Assembly: GCA_023146355.1 (NCBI GenBank)
Contig: JAGLCH010000075.1
Location: forward strand, 1-5,969
Length of the DNA: 5,969 bases
DNA from: Bacteriovoracaceae bacterium
GTDB taxonomy: Bacteria; Bdellovibrionota; Bacteriovoracia; Bacteriovoracales; Bacteriovoracaceae
Direction of reading: 5' to 3'
Shown here: piece after piece, positions 1 through 5,531 of the stretch
Layout: each line of letters begins with the position of its first letter
Position numbering within the stretch: position 1 is the stretch's first letter
The notes under the pieces: model-generated
The model's input: the letters and a program-made list of their open reading frames with translations, nothing else
Told to the model about the DNA's origin: nothing
The model's database searches: none
Translations under genes and position numbers: made by a program

Positions 1-228
1 CTTCGTAATGTTAAGGTTGGATCTAAACCACCACTTCAGAATGTCACGGGGATCCAAAGGGCCATGGTTGAGGCGCAAGAGACTATGGGAGATAAAGGCC
101 GTGTTCTGCTGCGCTACTCTGGTACGGAGTCACTACTTCGTATTATGGTCGAAGGTGAAGATGAGTTGGTTGTAAGTAAAGTAACTGATATGCTTGAGAG
201 CGTTGTTGTTGAAGAATTGGTTAATTAG
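1..228 (+). CDS. glmM: Phosphoglucosamine mutase, C-terminal fragment (5' end outside window)
   Basis: Only the last 75 residues are in the window, read in frame 1 to a TAG stop. GlmM interconverts glucosamine-6-phosphate and glucosamine-1-phosphate in the cytoplasm, on the way to UDP-GlcNAc for peptidoglycan and LPS. The fragment corresponds to domain 4 of the alpha-D-phosphohexomutase fold. Its phosphate-binding loop is RYSGTES (fragment residues 38-44), preceded by GRVLL and followed by LLRIMVEGED, which is the GlmM pattern (usually RxSGTEPLxRVMVEG) rather than that of PGM/ManB relatives. One oddity is Ser where Pro normally follows SGTE. The catalytic serine and metal loop lie upstream and cannot be checked. 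The stop overlaps the Shine-Dalgarno of pdxJ, so the two genes are in one operon. Family is fairly sure; a related phosphohexomutase is the alternative. Confidence 0.87.
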   Translation, partial: LRNVKVGSKPPLQNVTGIQRAMVEAQETMGDKGRVLLRYSGTESLLRIMVEGEDELVVSKVTDMLESVVVEELVN

Positions 229-236
229 GAGAATTT

Positions 237-977
237 ATGATGCCCAGATTAGGTATAAATATTGATCATGTTGCTACTCTCAGACAGGCACGCGGAGAAG
301 GCTATCCAAGTGTTGTTGAGGCCGCAGATGTTTCACTTAGAGCAGGTGCAGATCAGATAACAATCCATCTTCGTGAAGACCGTAGACACATTCAGGACAT
401 GGATGTTGATGCTGTTCGTTTAGTTACCATGAAATACGGCAAGCCTCTTAATCTTGAGATGGGCTGTAATGAAGAGATCACTGATATTGCATGTGCTACT
501 GGTCCCGAGTGGGTTTGTTTGGTTCCTGAGAACCGTCAAGAAAGAACCACTGAAGGCGGGCTTGACCTTATCTCTGATGAAAATTTTGAGCGTGTGAAGG
601 CAACTTGTGAAAGACTTCAGGCCGAAGGTATTAAGATTTCTCTCTTTTTAGAATCAGATCTTGAAACATTAAAAAGAGCGGCACTTCTTAAGCCTAAAGC
701 TATCGAAATCCATACAGGGGAGTACGCACGTAAGTTTACTGCAGGCGAAGATATTTCAAATTTTATCGAAGACTATAAAGTTGCTAGAGATTTCCTTGTT
801 TCAGAAAAAATTGGATGTCATGCAGGTCATGGGCTTTCTATTGAAAGTGTTATGCCACTTGTTGAAAATAAACTTTTTGAAGAGTACAACATCGGTCACT
901 GGATTGTATGTCGTGCCGTGTTTGATGGGCTTGGTAATGTAATCAAGCGCTTCAAGGAGATCTTTGATCAGGGGTAA
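237..977 (+). CDS. pdxJ: Pyridoxine 5'-phosphate synthase PdxJ
   Basis: PdxJ condenses 3-amino-2-oxopropyl phosphate with 1-deoxy-D-xylulose 5-phosphate to pyridoxine 5'-phosphate, the ring-closing step of DXP-dependent vitamin B6 synthesis (cytoplasmic TIM barrel). The 246-aa protein has full family length and matches from end to end: NIDHVATLRQARG (8-20), HLREDRRHI (44-52), NLEM (72-75), LVPE with TTEGGLD (95-110), EIHTGEY (157-163), AGHGL (196-200) and NIGH (218-221). By comparison with E. coli PdxJ the catalytic residues are H44, E74, E157 and H198. Small oddities: His195 replaces the Asn usual before AGHGL, and Cys225 sits where E. coli has Gly. The start is ambiguous. ATG occurs at 237 and at 240, and AGGAG (227-231) lies 5 or 8 nt upstream; the second start would remove one Met. 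It begins 8 nt after glmM and ends 3 nt before nnr. It supplies PLP, the cofactor of the desulfurase further downstream. Confidence 0.97.
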   Translation: MMPRLGINIDHVATLRQARGEGYPSVVEAADVSLRAGADQITIHLREDRRHIQDMDVDAVRLVTMKYGKPLNLEMGCNEEITDIACATGPEWVCLVPENRQERTTEGGLDLISDENFERVKATCERLQAEGIKISLFLESDLETLKRAALLKPKAIEIHTGEYARKFTAGEDISNFIEDYKVARDFLVSEKIGCHAGHGLSIESVMPLVENKLFEEYNIGHWIVCRAVFDGLGNVIKRFKEIFDQG

Positions 978-980
978 ATT

Positions 981-2495
981 ATGAGAGTCGTAACAATTGA
1001 TGAAATGAAGGAGATCGAAGATCTTGCTTTTAATGACTACGGCCTTTCTGAAGCGACCATCATTGAAAATGTTGGTATCCGCTCATTTGACTATTTAAAA
1101 AAACATTACAGGCCTTCTGAAGTTCTTTTTTTAGTGGGTAAAGGAAATAATGGAGCTGATGCCATGGCCATGGCGCGGCACTGTTTTAATTCTGGGCTAA
1201 AGGTTCGCACATTTTTACTCTTTGCTGAGGAGAGCTGTTCAGTAGAGCTTCAAAAGCAAATTGTACTGGCACGTAATTTTGGCGTTCCAATTGTAGAAGA
1301 TGTGGACTCCACAATTATCTCTTCAACTCTTTGTACATTGAGAGATAGCACTGTACTTATTGATGGGATTTTGGGCACCGGCTTTATGCCTCCTCTTGAA
1401 GATTGGATGCGCGCTATATTTGAAGTGATTAACTCATATCCACAAAAAACGATTTCTCTAGATATTCCTTCTGGTGTTACTGGAGAGTCTGGAATTGTTG
1501 ATCAAGTTGCAATTAAAGCAGATGTCACACTCGCTATTCAGCTGCCAAAGCGTGGACATATTGTATTCGATGGTAAGCGCTTTACGGGTAAGCTTGAAGT
1601 TTTGGATGTCGGCTTTCCAACAATGACCTTAAATGCTGGCCCAAATGATATGGAACTTCTCACTAAGGAGTCTCTTCAGCTTCCTCAGATCCCCGAAGAG
1701 GTTCACAAAAATGATTTAGGTCATCTTCTTGTGGTTGGTGGATCTCTCGGTTATAGCGGTGCTCCAATCATAGCATCAACTGCTGCACTTAAAAGTGGAG
1801 TCGGTTTAGTTTCTGCCATCACTTGGAATGAAAGTTATGCTGAAATGGTTTCGAGAATGCGGCCAGAAATCATGTGTAGTAAAATTTCATCTTTTAATCA
1901 TATTGAAAAATATAATTCAGTTCTCTTAGGGCCAGGCCTTGGTCTTTCTCAGGATTCTGAAAACTTAGTTAAACATTTATTAGACCTTTATCCTGGCAAT
2001 CTTGTTTTAGATGCAGATGCTCTTACTATTCTTTCTAAGGAAAATCGCATAGAGCTTCTGAGCAGTCGTAAAGCAAAGAATGTTGTACTTACTCCTCATA
2101 TTGGAGAGTTTGCACGGCTACTTAATATCGATCCCGAAATTATTATGGAGGCGACGATAGATTATGCTCAGGACTTTGCAAGAACTCATAAGGTCTATCT
2201 TGTCCTAAAGGACTCAACTTCCATCATCGCTTGCCCGAATGGAAAAGTATATATTTCACATTACCCCAATAGGGGGATGGCAACAGCTGGGAGTGGAGAC
2301 GTTCTCGCTGGAACTATTGGCGGTCTTCTGGCTAAAAGAGATCGCGCTAATCAAAAAATTACAGATGCTTTGATTCAAGGTGTATTAATGCATTCTTTTG
2401 CAGGTAAAATGGCAGCGGAGAAGTTGTCCAAGTCTTATATGAGTTCAATGGATATTATCGATTGTTACTCCCACATTTTTAAAGAGTTAGAGTAA
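981..2495 (+). CDS. nnr: Bifunctional NAD(P)HX epimerase / ADP-dependent NAD(P)HX dehydratase
   Basis: This metabolite-repair enzyme restores hydrated NADH/NADPH. The N-terminal YjeF_N domain epimerises R- and S-NAD(P)HX, and the C-terminal ribokinase-like domain dehydrates S-NAD(P)HX using ADP or ATP. The 504-aa length is normal for the fused form (E. coli about 515). N domain (about 1-215): GKGNNGADAMAMAR (53-66), DGILGTG (128-134) and DIPSG (161-165). C domain (about 235-500): HKNDLGH (242-248), VGGSLGYSG (252-260), GPGLG (317-321), DADAL (344-348), TPHIGE (371-376), LKD (409-411) and GSGDVLAG (437-444) with likely catalytic D440. Oddities: the first motif has Ala at 59 and 61 where GNNGGDG is typical, and Asp411 follows LK where Gly is common. 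The start is supported by AGGGG at 970-974 and by similarity from residue 1. It is sandwiched between pdxJ (3-nt gap) and tsaE (3-nt gap), which indicates one transcript. Confidence 0.96.
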   Translation: MRVVTIDEMKEIEDLAFNDYGLSEATIIENVGIRSFDYLKKHYRPSEVLFLVGKGNNGADAMAMARHCFNSGLKVRTFLLFAEESCSVELQKQIVLARNFGVPIVEDVDSTIISSTLCTLRDSTVLIDGILGTGFMPPLEDWMRAIFEVINSYPQKTISLDIPSGVTGESGIVDQVAIKADVTLAIQLPKRGHIVFDGKRFTGKLEVLDVGFPTMTLNAGPNDMELLTKESLQLPQIPEEVHKNDLGHLLVVGGSLGYSGAPIIASTAALKSGVGLVSAITWNESYAEMVSRMRPEIMCSKISSFNHIEKYNSVLLGPGLGLSQDSENLVKHLLDLYPGNLVLDADALTILSKENRIELLSSRKAKNVVLTPHIGEFARLLNIDPEIIMEATIDYAQDFARTHKVYLVLKDSTSIIACPNGKVYISHYPNRGMATAGSGDVLAGTIGGLLAKRDRANQKITDALIQGVLMHSFAGKMAAEKLSKSYMSSMDIIDCYSHIFKELE

Positions 2496-2498
2496 GAA

Positions 2499-2936
2499 AT
2501 GAGTTCAACGAATTTATGGAAAAAAGTTTTAGAAAGTGATGTTGCTCAAGTTGTAAGTGAGCTACAAGATAATCTTACAACGCCTGCAGCGGTGATTCTT
2601 ACAGGGCCTGTTGGTGCTGGTAAAACAACACTCGCAAAATTTTTCTCAGAAGAGGAAGATGTATTTAGTCCCACATATTCAATTATTAATGAATTTGAAA
2701 ATCATGCACATGCTGACCTCTACCGAATTGAGGACCCATCAGAACTCATCCATTTAGAACTTCCACTCTACTTAGAAGATAAAGAATATTTCTTGATTGA
2801 GTGGGGCAGAGACTATTTACCAGAACTCAAGCGCTTGATTGATTCTGATTTTAACTTTTATGAACTTATTATTGATCCCATTACTCTTGCTAATGGAACC
2901 TCTGCGCGTAATTACACCCTGAATAAAGTAGACTAA
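2499..2936 (+). CDS. tsaE: tRNA threonylcarbamoyladenosine biosynthesis ATPase TsaE
   Basis: TsaE (YjeE/YdiB family) is the small P-loop ATPase that works with TsaB and TsaD to add the threonylcarbamoyl group to A37 of ANN-decoding tRNAs. The 145-aa protein is of usual length. Visible motifs are a Walker A loop GPVGAGKTT (36-44), SPTYSIINEF (57-66; the family has SPTFxxxNEY), HADLYR (71-76) with D73 matching the essential Asp of E. coli TsaE, and IEWG (100-103) matching the conserved E-W pair. The Walker loop has Pro-Val where Asp/Asn-Leu is common, which should not affect nucleotide binding. The start ATG lies 3 nt after the nnr stop. Its Shine-Dalgarno is weak (GAG-rich sequence within the nnr end), so translation is probably coupled to nnr. 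nnr-tsaE adjacency is common in bacteria and supports both calls. It is the last gene of the first operon. Confidence 0.95.
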   Translation: MSSTNLWKKVLESDVAQVVSELQDNLTTPAAVILTGPVGAGKTTLAKFFSEEEDVFSPTYSIINEFENHAHADLYRIEDPSELIHLELPLYLEDKEYFLIEWGRDYLPELKRLIDSDFNFYELIIDPITLANGTSARNYTLNKVD

Positions 2937-2939
2937 AAT

Positions 2940-2983
2940 AGTAGGAAAATGATTCTGGTCGTTTTACTCCACTACTTTTTTTT
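2940..2983 (+). terminator. Weak candidate terminator after tsaE
   Basis: AGTAG (2940-2944) can pair with CTACT (2972-2976), and a run of eight T (2976-2983) follows directly. AAAA/TTTT pairing may extend the stem beyond an internal loop. The stem is short and GC-poor, so the T tract is the main evidence. The position, 4 nt after the last gene of the operon, is right. Confidence 0.35.
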
Positions 2984-3054
2984 AACCTCATTTTTACATT
3001 AAGATTCTTGAAGTGATTTCTGACTTTGCGCGTGTAACATATTGAATTTACTGA

Positions 3055-3096
3055 TTGTTCTCGTTGCTTAGACAAGCGTAATTTTTGAAAGAACAA
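3055..3096. repeat. Nested inverted repeat (possible hairpin or operator)
   Basis: The outer arms TTGTTCT (3055-3061) and AGAACAA (3090-3096) are perfect 7-bp complements. Between them lies a small hairpin, GCTT (3066-3069), loop AGAC, AAGC (3074-3077). A T5 tract follows at 3101-3105. It may be a second, weak transcription end for the tsaE operon or a binding site upstream of the Rrf2 promoters. The sequence alone does not decide which. Confidence 0.4.
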
Positions 3097-3136
3097 GATG
3101 TTTTTAATAGATATTTAATTTATGCTCAACTAGCTA

Positions 3137-3166
3137 TTGACGGTGAAACCCCTGTTGGGCCATAAT
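3137..3166 (+). promoter_or_regulatory. Candidate sigma70 promoter P1 of the Rrf2-desulfurase unit
   Basis: TTGACG (3137-3142, 5 of 6 to TTGACA) is followed after 18 nt by CATAAT (3161-3166, 5 of 6 to TATAAT). A start near 3173 would give a leader of about 148 nt. It is the better of two promoter candidates upstream of the regulator. The spacer contains a C-run/G-run sequence listed separately as a possible operator. Confidence 0.55.
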
Positions 3167-3170
3167 TTTC
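3145..3170 (+). promoter_or_regulatory. Possible IscR type-2-like operator half-site inside P1
   Basis: AAACCCCTG (3146-3154) fits the left half of the E. coli IscR type 2 consensus as I remember it (WARCCCYTS). It lies between the -35 and -10 of P1, where binding would block RNA polymerase. The right half fits poorly, although CCC-TGTT-GGG (3150-3159) forms a small dyad. Autoregulation is typical of Rrf2 regulators. This is a suggestion from position and half-site only. Confidence 0.25.
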
Positions 3171-3234
3171 TTGTAGGAATTGTTGACCTGATTTGACGGG
3201 AATTTGAAGCTTACAAAATAATTGCTGGGCCCAA
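3155..3234. repeat. Inverted repeat TTGGGCC ... GGCCCAA across the promoter region
   Basis: TTGGGCC (3155-3161) and GGCCCAA (3228-3234) are perfect 7-bp complements 66 nt apart, GC-rich islands in an AT-rich region. The right copy lies in the palindrome TGGGCCCA (3226-3233). The left arm overlaps the P1 -10 region and the right arm lies near the predicted P2 start. That spacing fits paired protein sites better than an RNA stem, since a P1 transcript would begin after the left arm. It may also be chance. Confidence 0.3.
3193..3222 (+). promoter_or_regulatory. Candidate sigma70 promoter P2 of the Rrf2-desulfurase unit
   Basis: TTGACG (3193-3198) and AATAAT (3217-3222, 5 of 6 to TATAAT) are separated by 18 nt, the same -35 sequence and spacing as P1. 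Transcription would start near 3229, giving a leader of about 92 nt. Another TTGAC (3183-3187) lies just upstream. It may be an alternative to P1 or a tandem partner. Confidence 0.45.
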
Positions 3235-3320
3235 GGAATAGGGACCATAGACTACACAAACACAACCAAAGAATTTGATTATTTTATTTACTGGCTTGTT
3301 GGGATTTATGGAGGAAGACA

Positions 3321-3848
3321 ATGAGACTTACATCAAAAGGTCGTTACGCAGTTAGAGCAATGTTAGATTTGACAGCAAATAGCAAGGGAAACCCTGTACG
3401 TTTGCAAGAGATATCTACTAGACAAAACATTTCTCTTCATTACCTAGAACAATTATTTAGAAAACTAAGAAAAGGTCAGGTTGTTAAATCTGTTCGTGGA
3501 CCAGGTGGTGGTTACGTTCTTTCCCGCGGAATGGATGAGATTACTATTTGTGACGTTCTTGATAGCGTTGGTGAAAACATCAATCCTGCCAAAGACATCA
3601 TTGGTTCAGAAGCAGAAACAGTCAACACTACTGAGTATCATCTTTCTCGCGGTTATTTTGAAAACCTTGCGGTCATCATGAAAGAATACTTGCAGACTAC
3701 ATCTCTCGGTGACTTGATGAGAAAGTCGGCAGAAGTAGAAGCTCGACTGGCAGCTATCGAAGGGCCTCGCCAGACGCCAGAGACTACTTCTTTTGAAAGT
3801 CCGTTTGAGTCCATTATTAGGAGCTCGATTGGAGAAATCAATCAGTAG
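3321..3848 (+). CDS. IscR-like Rrf2-family regulator lacking Fe-S ligand cysteines
   Basis: This winged helix-turn-helix repressor/activator of the Rrf2 family has 175 aa. Residues 1-11 (MRLTSKGRYAV), SLHYLEQLF (38-46) and the wing SVRGPGGGY (57-65) match E. coli IscR almost position for position, including E43, which in IscR tunes DNA-site choice. A dimerisation helix covers roughly 110-133. IscR binds a [2Fe-2S] cluster through C92, C98, C104 and H107. The matching stretch here (about 84-110) has no cysteine, and the only Cys in the protein is C77 in the DNA-binding domain. By hand alignment C104 falls on H107 and the IscR His on R110. The protein therefore probably does not sense clusters in the IscR way; CymR, a cysteine-responsive Rrf2 protein without a cluster, is a relevant parallel. 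The tail (about 140-175) is polar and Ser/Thr/Pro-rich. The start has a strong GGAGG (3310-3314), 6 nt upstream. It overlaps the next gene, so it probably controls that desulfurase and itself. Family is certain; the ligand is unknown. Confidence 0.94.
   Translation: MRLTSKGRYAVRAMLDLTANSKGNPVRLQEISTRQNISLHYLEQLFRKLRKGQVVKSVRGPGGGYVLSRGMDEITICDVLDSVGENINPAKDIIGSEAETVNTTEYHLSRGYFENLAVIMKEYLQTTSLGDLMRKSAEVEARLAAIEGPRQTPETTSFESPFESIIRSSIGEINQ
3819..3823 (+). promoter_or_regulatory. Shine-Dalgarno that sets a TTG start for the desulfurase
   Basis: AGGAG lies inside the end of the Rrf2 gene, 5 nt before a TTG codon at 3829-3831. The desulfurase frame has no ATG before its first conserved motif, so this site is the best evidence for the true start and for translational coupling. 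Confidence 0.65.
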
Positions 3849-4995
3849 ATTCTATTTCGACTATAATGCAACATCCCCTTTAGCAGGTTCCGTAAGGAAA
3901 TTCCTCGCTGAAGGGGATTTTCTGTATTCTAATCCCTCATCGGCACATACTTCTGGAAAGAAGGCCTATGGTGCTTATAAGTTGGCCTCAACTGAATTGA
4001 TGAAAGCTTTTAATTTATCTGATGGTCATCGCATCATGATGCACTCCGGGGCGACAGAGGGAATCAACACACTAATTAAAGGCTTTGCAGCAAGTCAAAA
4101 AAGGGATGGTAATATTATCCATTTCTTTTATTCTCCAACAGATCATCCATGTGTTTTTAATCTAAAAGAGAGCCTTCAGCTTGTTGGACACAAGGTGTAC
4201 CCAATTGATATTGATGGGAATGGTAATTTTGATGAGAACGTTCTTATTGAGCGTATGAAATCTCTAGGGGATGTACCTATTCTTCTCAATTACACTTCAG
4301 TTAATAATGAAACTGGTGTTGTATGGGACCTTGAGCGGGTTGCTAGGGTAAAGAAGCAAACTGGCTGCTATGTTCACGTGGATTGTGCCCAGGCCCCTGG
4401 AAAGATCAGAGGATGGGACAAACTAAATACACATCTCGACTGTTACACTTATTCTGGTCACAAATTTGGTGCCCTAAAGGGTGTAGGATTTAGCTTTATA
4501 AAAAAAGAATTTCAATTTTCTCCTCTAATTATTGGTGGAGGTCAGCAAGATGGAATGCGCTCTGGAACTGTAAATGTTCTCGGAGTGATGTCAATGCATT
4601 TGGCAATTCGTGAACTTAAAGAAAACTTCTCTCCGGATGATATGGAGCAGGGTCTGAAGTATATTCATGATGCCCTTCAAGAGCTTTTTGGAGATAAAGG
4701 TTATATCGTTGCTGATAAGATGACTAAAAATCTTAATACAATCTCTTTGATAATTAAAAATAATAAGTCAGATGTTATGCTTGCGGCATTTGATATTGCA
4801 GGAATTGAGCTTTCTGCCGGTTCTGCTTGTTCGGCGGGTATTCTTTCCCCAAGTAGAGTACTTATGTCTATGGGAGTTGATGAAAATGATGCTAAATCAT
4901 TTATTCGTCTTTCATTTGGACCGGATCTGAGTCTTGAGTTAGCAAAAGACTACGTCATAAGTCTCACCCCAATATTTGAGCGTTTTCTTAAATAA
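3829..4995 (+). CDS. Cysteine desulfurase, IscS/NifS class (PLP-dependent)
   Basis: This enzyme converts L-cysteine to alanine and leaves a persulfide on its active-site Cys, for Fe-S cluster assembly, tRNA thiolation or cofactor synthesis. It is a cytoplasmic fold-type I aminotransferase relative of 388 aa from the TTG start (IscS 404, YrvO about 380). Motifs, numbered from that start: FDYNATSP near the N-terminus, NPSSAH, SGATE (73-77), DHP with H106 stacking on PLP, NNETG (159-163), HVDCAQ with D185 and Q188, SGHKFG with the Schiff-base K212, GGGQQDGMRSGT, and SAGSACSAG with catalytic C334. These fit IscS H104, D180, Q183, K206 and C328. The loop after C334 has the length seen in group I enzymes. 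TTG at 3829 has AGGAG 5 nt upstream; TTGs at 3793 and 3805 lie in a stretch without family similarity. It overlaps the regulator by 20 nt. No iscU, iscA or mnmA follows, so the sulfur acceptor is unknown (iscS or a YrvO-like role). Confidence 0.94.
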   Translation: MEKSISRFYFDYNATSPLAGSVRKFLAEGDFLYSNPSSAHTSGKKAYGAYKLASTELMKAFNLSDGHRIMMHSGATEGINTLIKGFAASQKRDGNIIHFFYSPTDHPCVFNLKESLQLVGHKVYPIDIDGNGNFDENVLIERMKSLGDVPILLNYTSVNNETGVVWDLERVARVKKQTGCYVHVDCAQAPGKIRGWDKLNTHLDCYTYSGHKFGALKGVGFSFIKKEFQFSPLIIGGGQQDGMRSGTVNVLGVMSMHLAIRELKENFSPDDMEQGLKYIHDALQELFGDKGYIVADKMTKNLNTISLIIKNNKSDVMLAAFDIAGIELSAGSACSAGILSPSRVLMSMGVDENDAKSFIRLSFGPDLSLELAKDYVISLTPIFERFLK

Positions 4996-5025
4996 ATTTT
5001 AGTTCAAAAGTATAAAAAAATTGTT

Positions 5026-5054
5026 TTTACATGATTCATTTCGTACCATTTAAG
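5026..5054 (+). promoter_or_regulatory. Weak promoter candidate for the PilZ gene
   Basis: TTTACA (5026-5031) and TTTAAG (5049-5054) are 17 nt apart in the 83-nt gap after the desulfurase. The -35 is good and the -10 poor. The same gap has an AT-only hairpin (GTA/AAAA at 5010-5017 with TTTT/TAC at 5024-5030) too weak to call a terminator. Read-through from the desulfurase is therefore possible. Confidence 0.25.
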
Positions 5055-5078
5055 TAAGATACTTATCAGGAGGATAAA

Positions 5079-5396
5079 ATGACAGATGGGAAAAGATCAC
5101 ACGTTAGAAGACCTTGTAGCTTTAGTATGAGAATTTATTCTTCGCTTAAAGGTGGCGCATATTCTGTAGCGGTTACTGATATCAGCGAAGCAGGTGCTTT
5201 CATTAAAACTTCTCACCTACCACAACATGGTGAAACTATTTCTTTTGAACTTATTGATCAAGGATTTAAGCCTGTGTATATGGGGAGTGCAGTTGTTCGT
5301 CGGTTAAAAAATAAAGTATCTAGGCCAGAAGCAGGGTTTGGTATTCAGTTCGATCGTAAAATCGATTCCGGACTGCTTGATAACATTGCAAACTAA
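5079..5396 (+). CDS. Single-domain PilZ protein (probable cyclic-di-GMP receptor)
   Basis: This 105-aa cytoplasmic protein consists of little more than one PilZ beta-barrel. It carries both parts of the cyclic-di-GMP binding signature: RxxxR as R6-S-H-V-R10 (with R11 next) and DxSxxG as D34-I-S-E-A-G39, followed by AFIKT as usual. Later strands match the family: GETISFEL (about 51-58), a VVRR strand near 72-75, and GFGIQF (about 86-91) near the C-terminus. No signal peptide or membrane segment is seen. Such stand-alone PilZ proteins bind c-di-GMP and act on motility, exopolysaccharide or signalling partners; the partner cannot be told from sequence. The start is well supported by AGGAGG (5068-5073), 5 nt upstream of ATG, a near-perfect Shine-Dalgarno that suggests strong translation. 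A hairpin terminator follows, and a CheA-type gene lies downstream, consistent with a role near motility or chemotaxis (inference). Confidence 0.9.
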   Translation: MTDGKRSHVRRPCSFSMRIYSSLKGGAYSVAVTDISEAGAFIKTSHLPQHGETISFELIDQGFKPVYMGSAVVRRLKNKVSRPEAGFGIQFDRKIDSGLLDNIAN

Positions 5397-5421
5397 TCAG
5401 TTTTAGACATATCTACGCATG

Positions 5422-5450
5422 AACCCACTGTAAATTAGTGGGTTTACCAT
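5422..5450 (+). terminator. Hairpin terminator after the PilZ gene
   Basis: AACCCACT (5422-5429) and AGTGGGTT (5437-5444) form a perfect 8-bp stem with a 7-nt loop, 25 nt after the PilZ stop codon. The following T tract is short and interrupted (TTTACCATTCTT, where the first two T belong to the stem), so efficiency is uncertain. It separates the PilZ gene from the next promoter candidate. Confidence 0.6.
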
Positions 5451-5476
5451 TCTTAAGAAAACTCCAGTCAAATATT

Positions 5477-5506
5477 TTGTCTAACTACCGTAACGTAAGC
5501 TATACA
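5477..5506 (+). promoter_or_regulatory. Candidate promoter of the CheA-type gene
   Basis: TTGTCT (5477-5482) and TATACA (5501-5506) are 18 nt apart, each 4 of 6 to the sigma70 consensus. Transcription would begin near 5513, about 20 nt before the ATG at 5532. Position between a terminator and a gene start supports it. No flagellar sigma28 or sigma54 pattern was seen. Confidence 0.4.
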
Positions 5507-5531
5507 GTTAACACATTTACATGGTGTAATT

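Larger units (their letters stand above)
2937..3320. other. 384-nt intergenic region between tsaE and the Rrf2 gene
   Basis: I find no convincing gene here on either strand. The stretch is AT-rich with frequent stops. Its first part probably ends the tsaE operon (weak hairpin plus T8 tract, and a nested inverted repeat). Its second part carries two sigma70-like promoter candidates and a leader of about 90-150 nt for the Rrf2 gene. A long leader and duplicated promoters fit a regulated, probably autoregulated, transcription unit. No known riboswitch class could be recognised by eye. Individual elements are listed separately. Confidence 0.6.

Noticed and set aside
2949..3002. 17-residue hydrophobic peptide frame (starts MILVVLL)
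   Set aside because: Its AGGA is only 2 nt from the ATG and the hydrophobic residues come from the T-rich tract of the terminator candidate. Likely chance.
2890..3096. 68-codon minus-strand open frame across the end of tsaE and the intergenic region
   Set aside because: It would need a TTG start with no Shine-Dalgarno upstream (AT-rich sequence), overlaps the tsaE end, and its product (basic, low-similarity look) matches no family I know.
3183..3230. Resemblance of CTGATTTGACGG...GCTGGG to a SAM-II riboswitch core
   Set aside because: The P1 stem arms required by that fold cannot be formed here, so only short sequence similarity remains.
3481..3681. 66-codon plus-strand frame inside the Rrf2 gene
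   Set aside because: It is out of frame within a gene with strong family similarity over its whole length; a shadow.
3793..3828. Upstream TTG start (3793) for the desulfurase
   Set aside because: No Shine-Dalgarno at proper distance and the added residues have no similarity to the family; TTG 3829 has AGGAG 5 nt upstream.
3653..3841. 62-codon minus-strand frame opposite the Rrf2 gene end
   Set aside because: Antisense shadow of a real coding region with no independent start signal or family match.
5521..5529. Two-codon ATG-GTG-TAA minimal frame just before the CheA-type start
   Set aside because: No good Shine-Dalgarno in front of it; probably chance, although it lies in the short leader.
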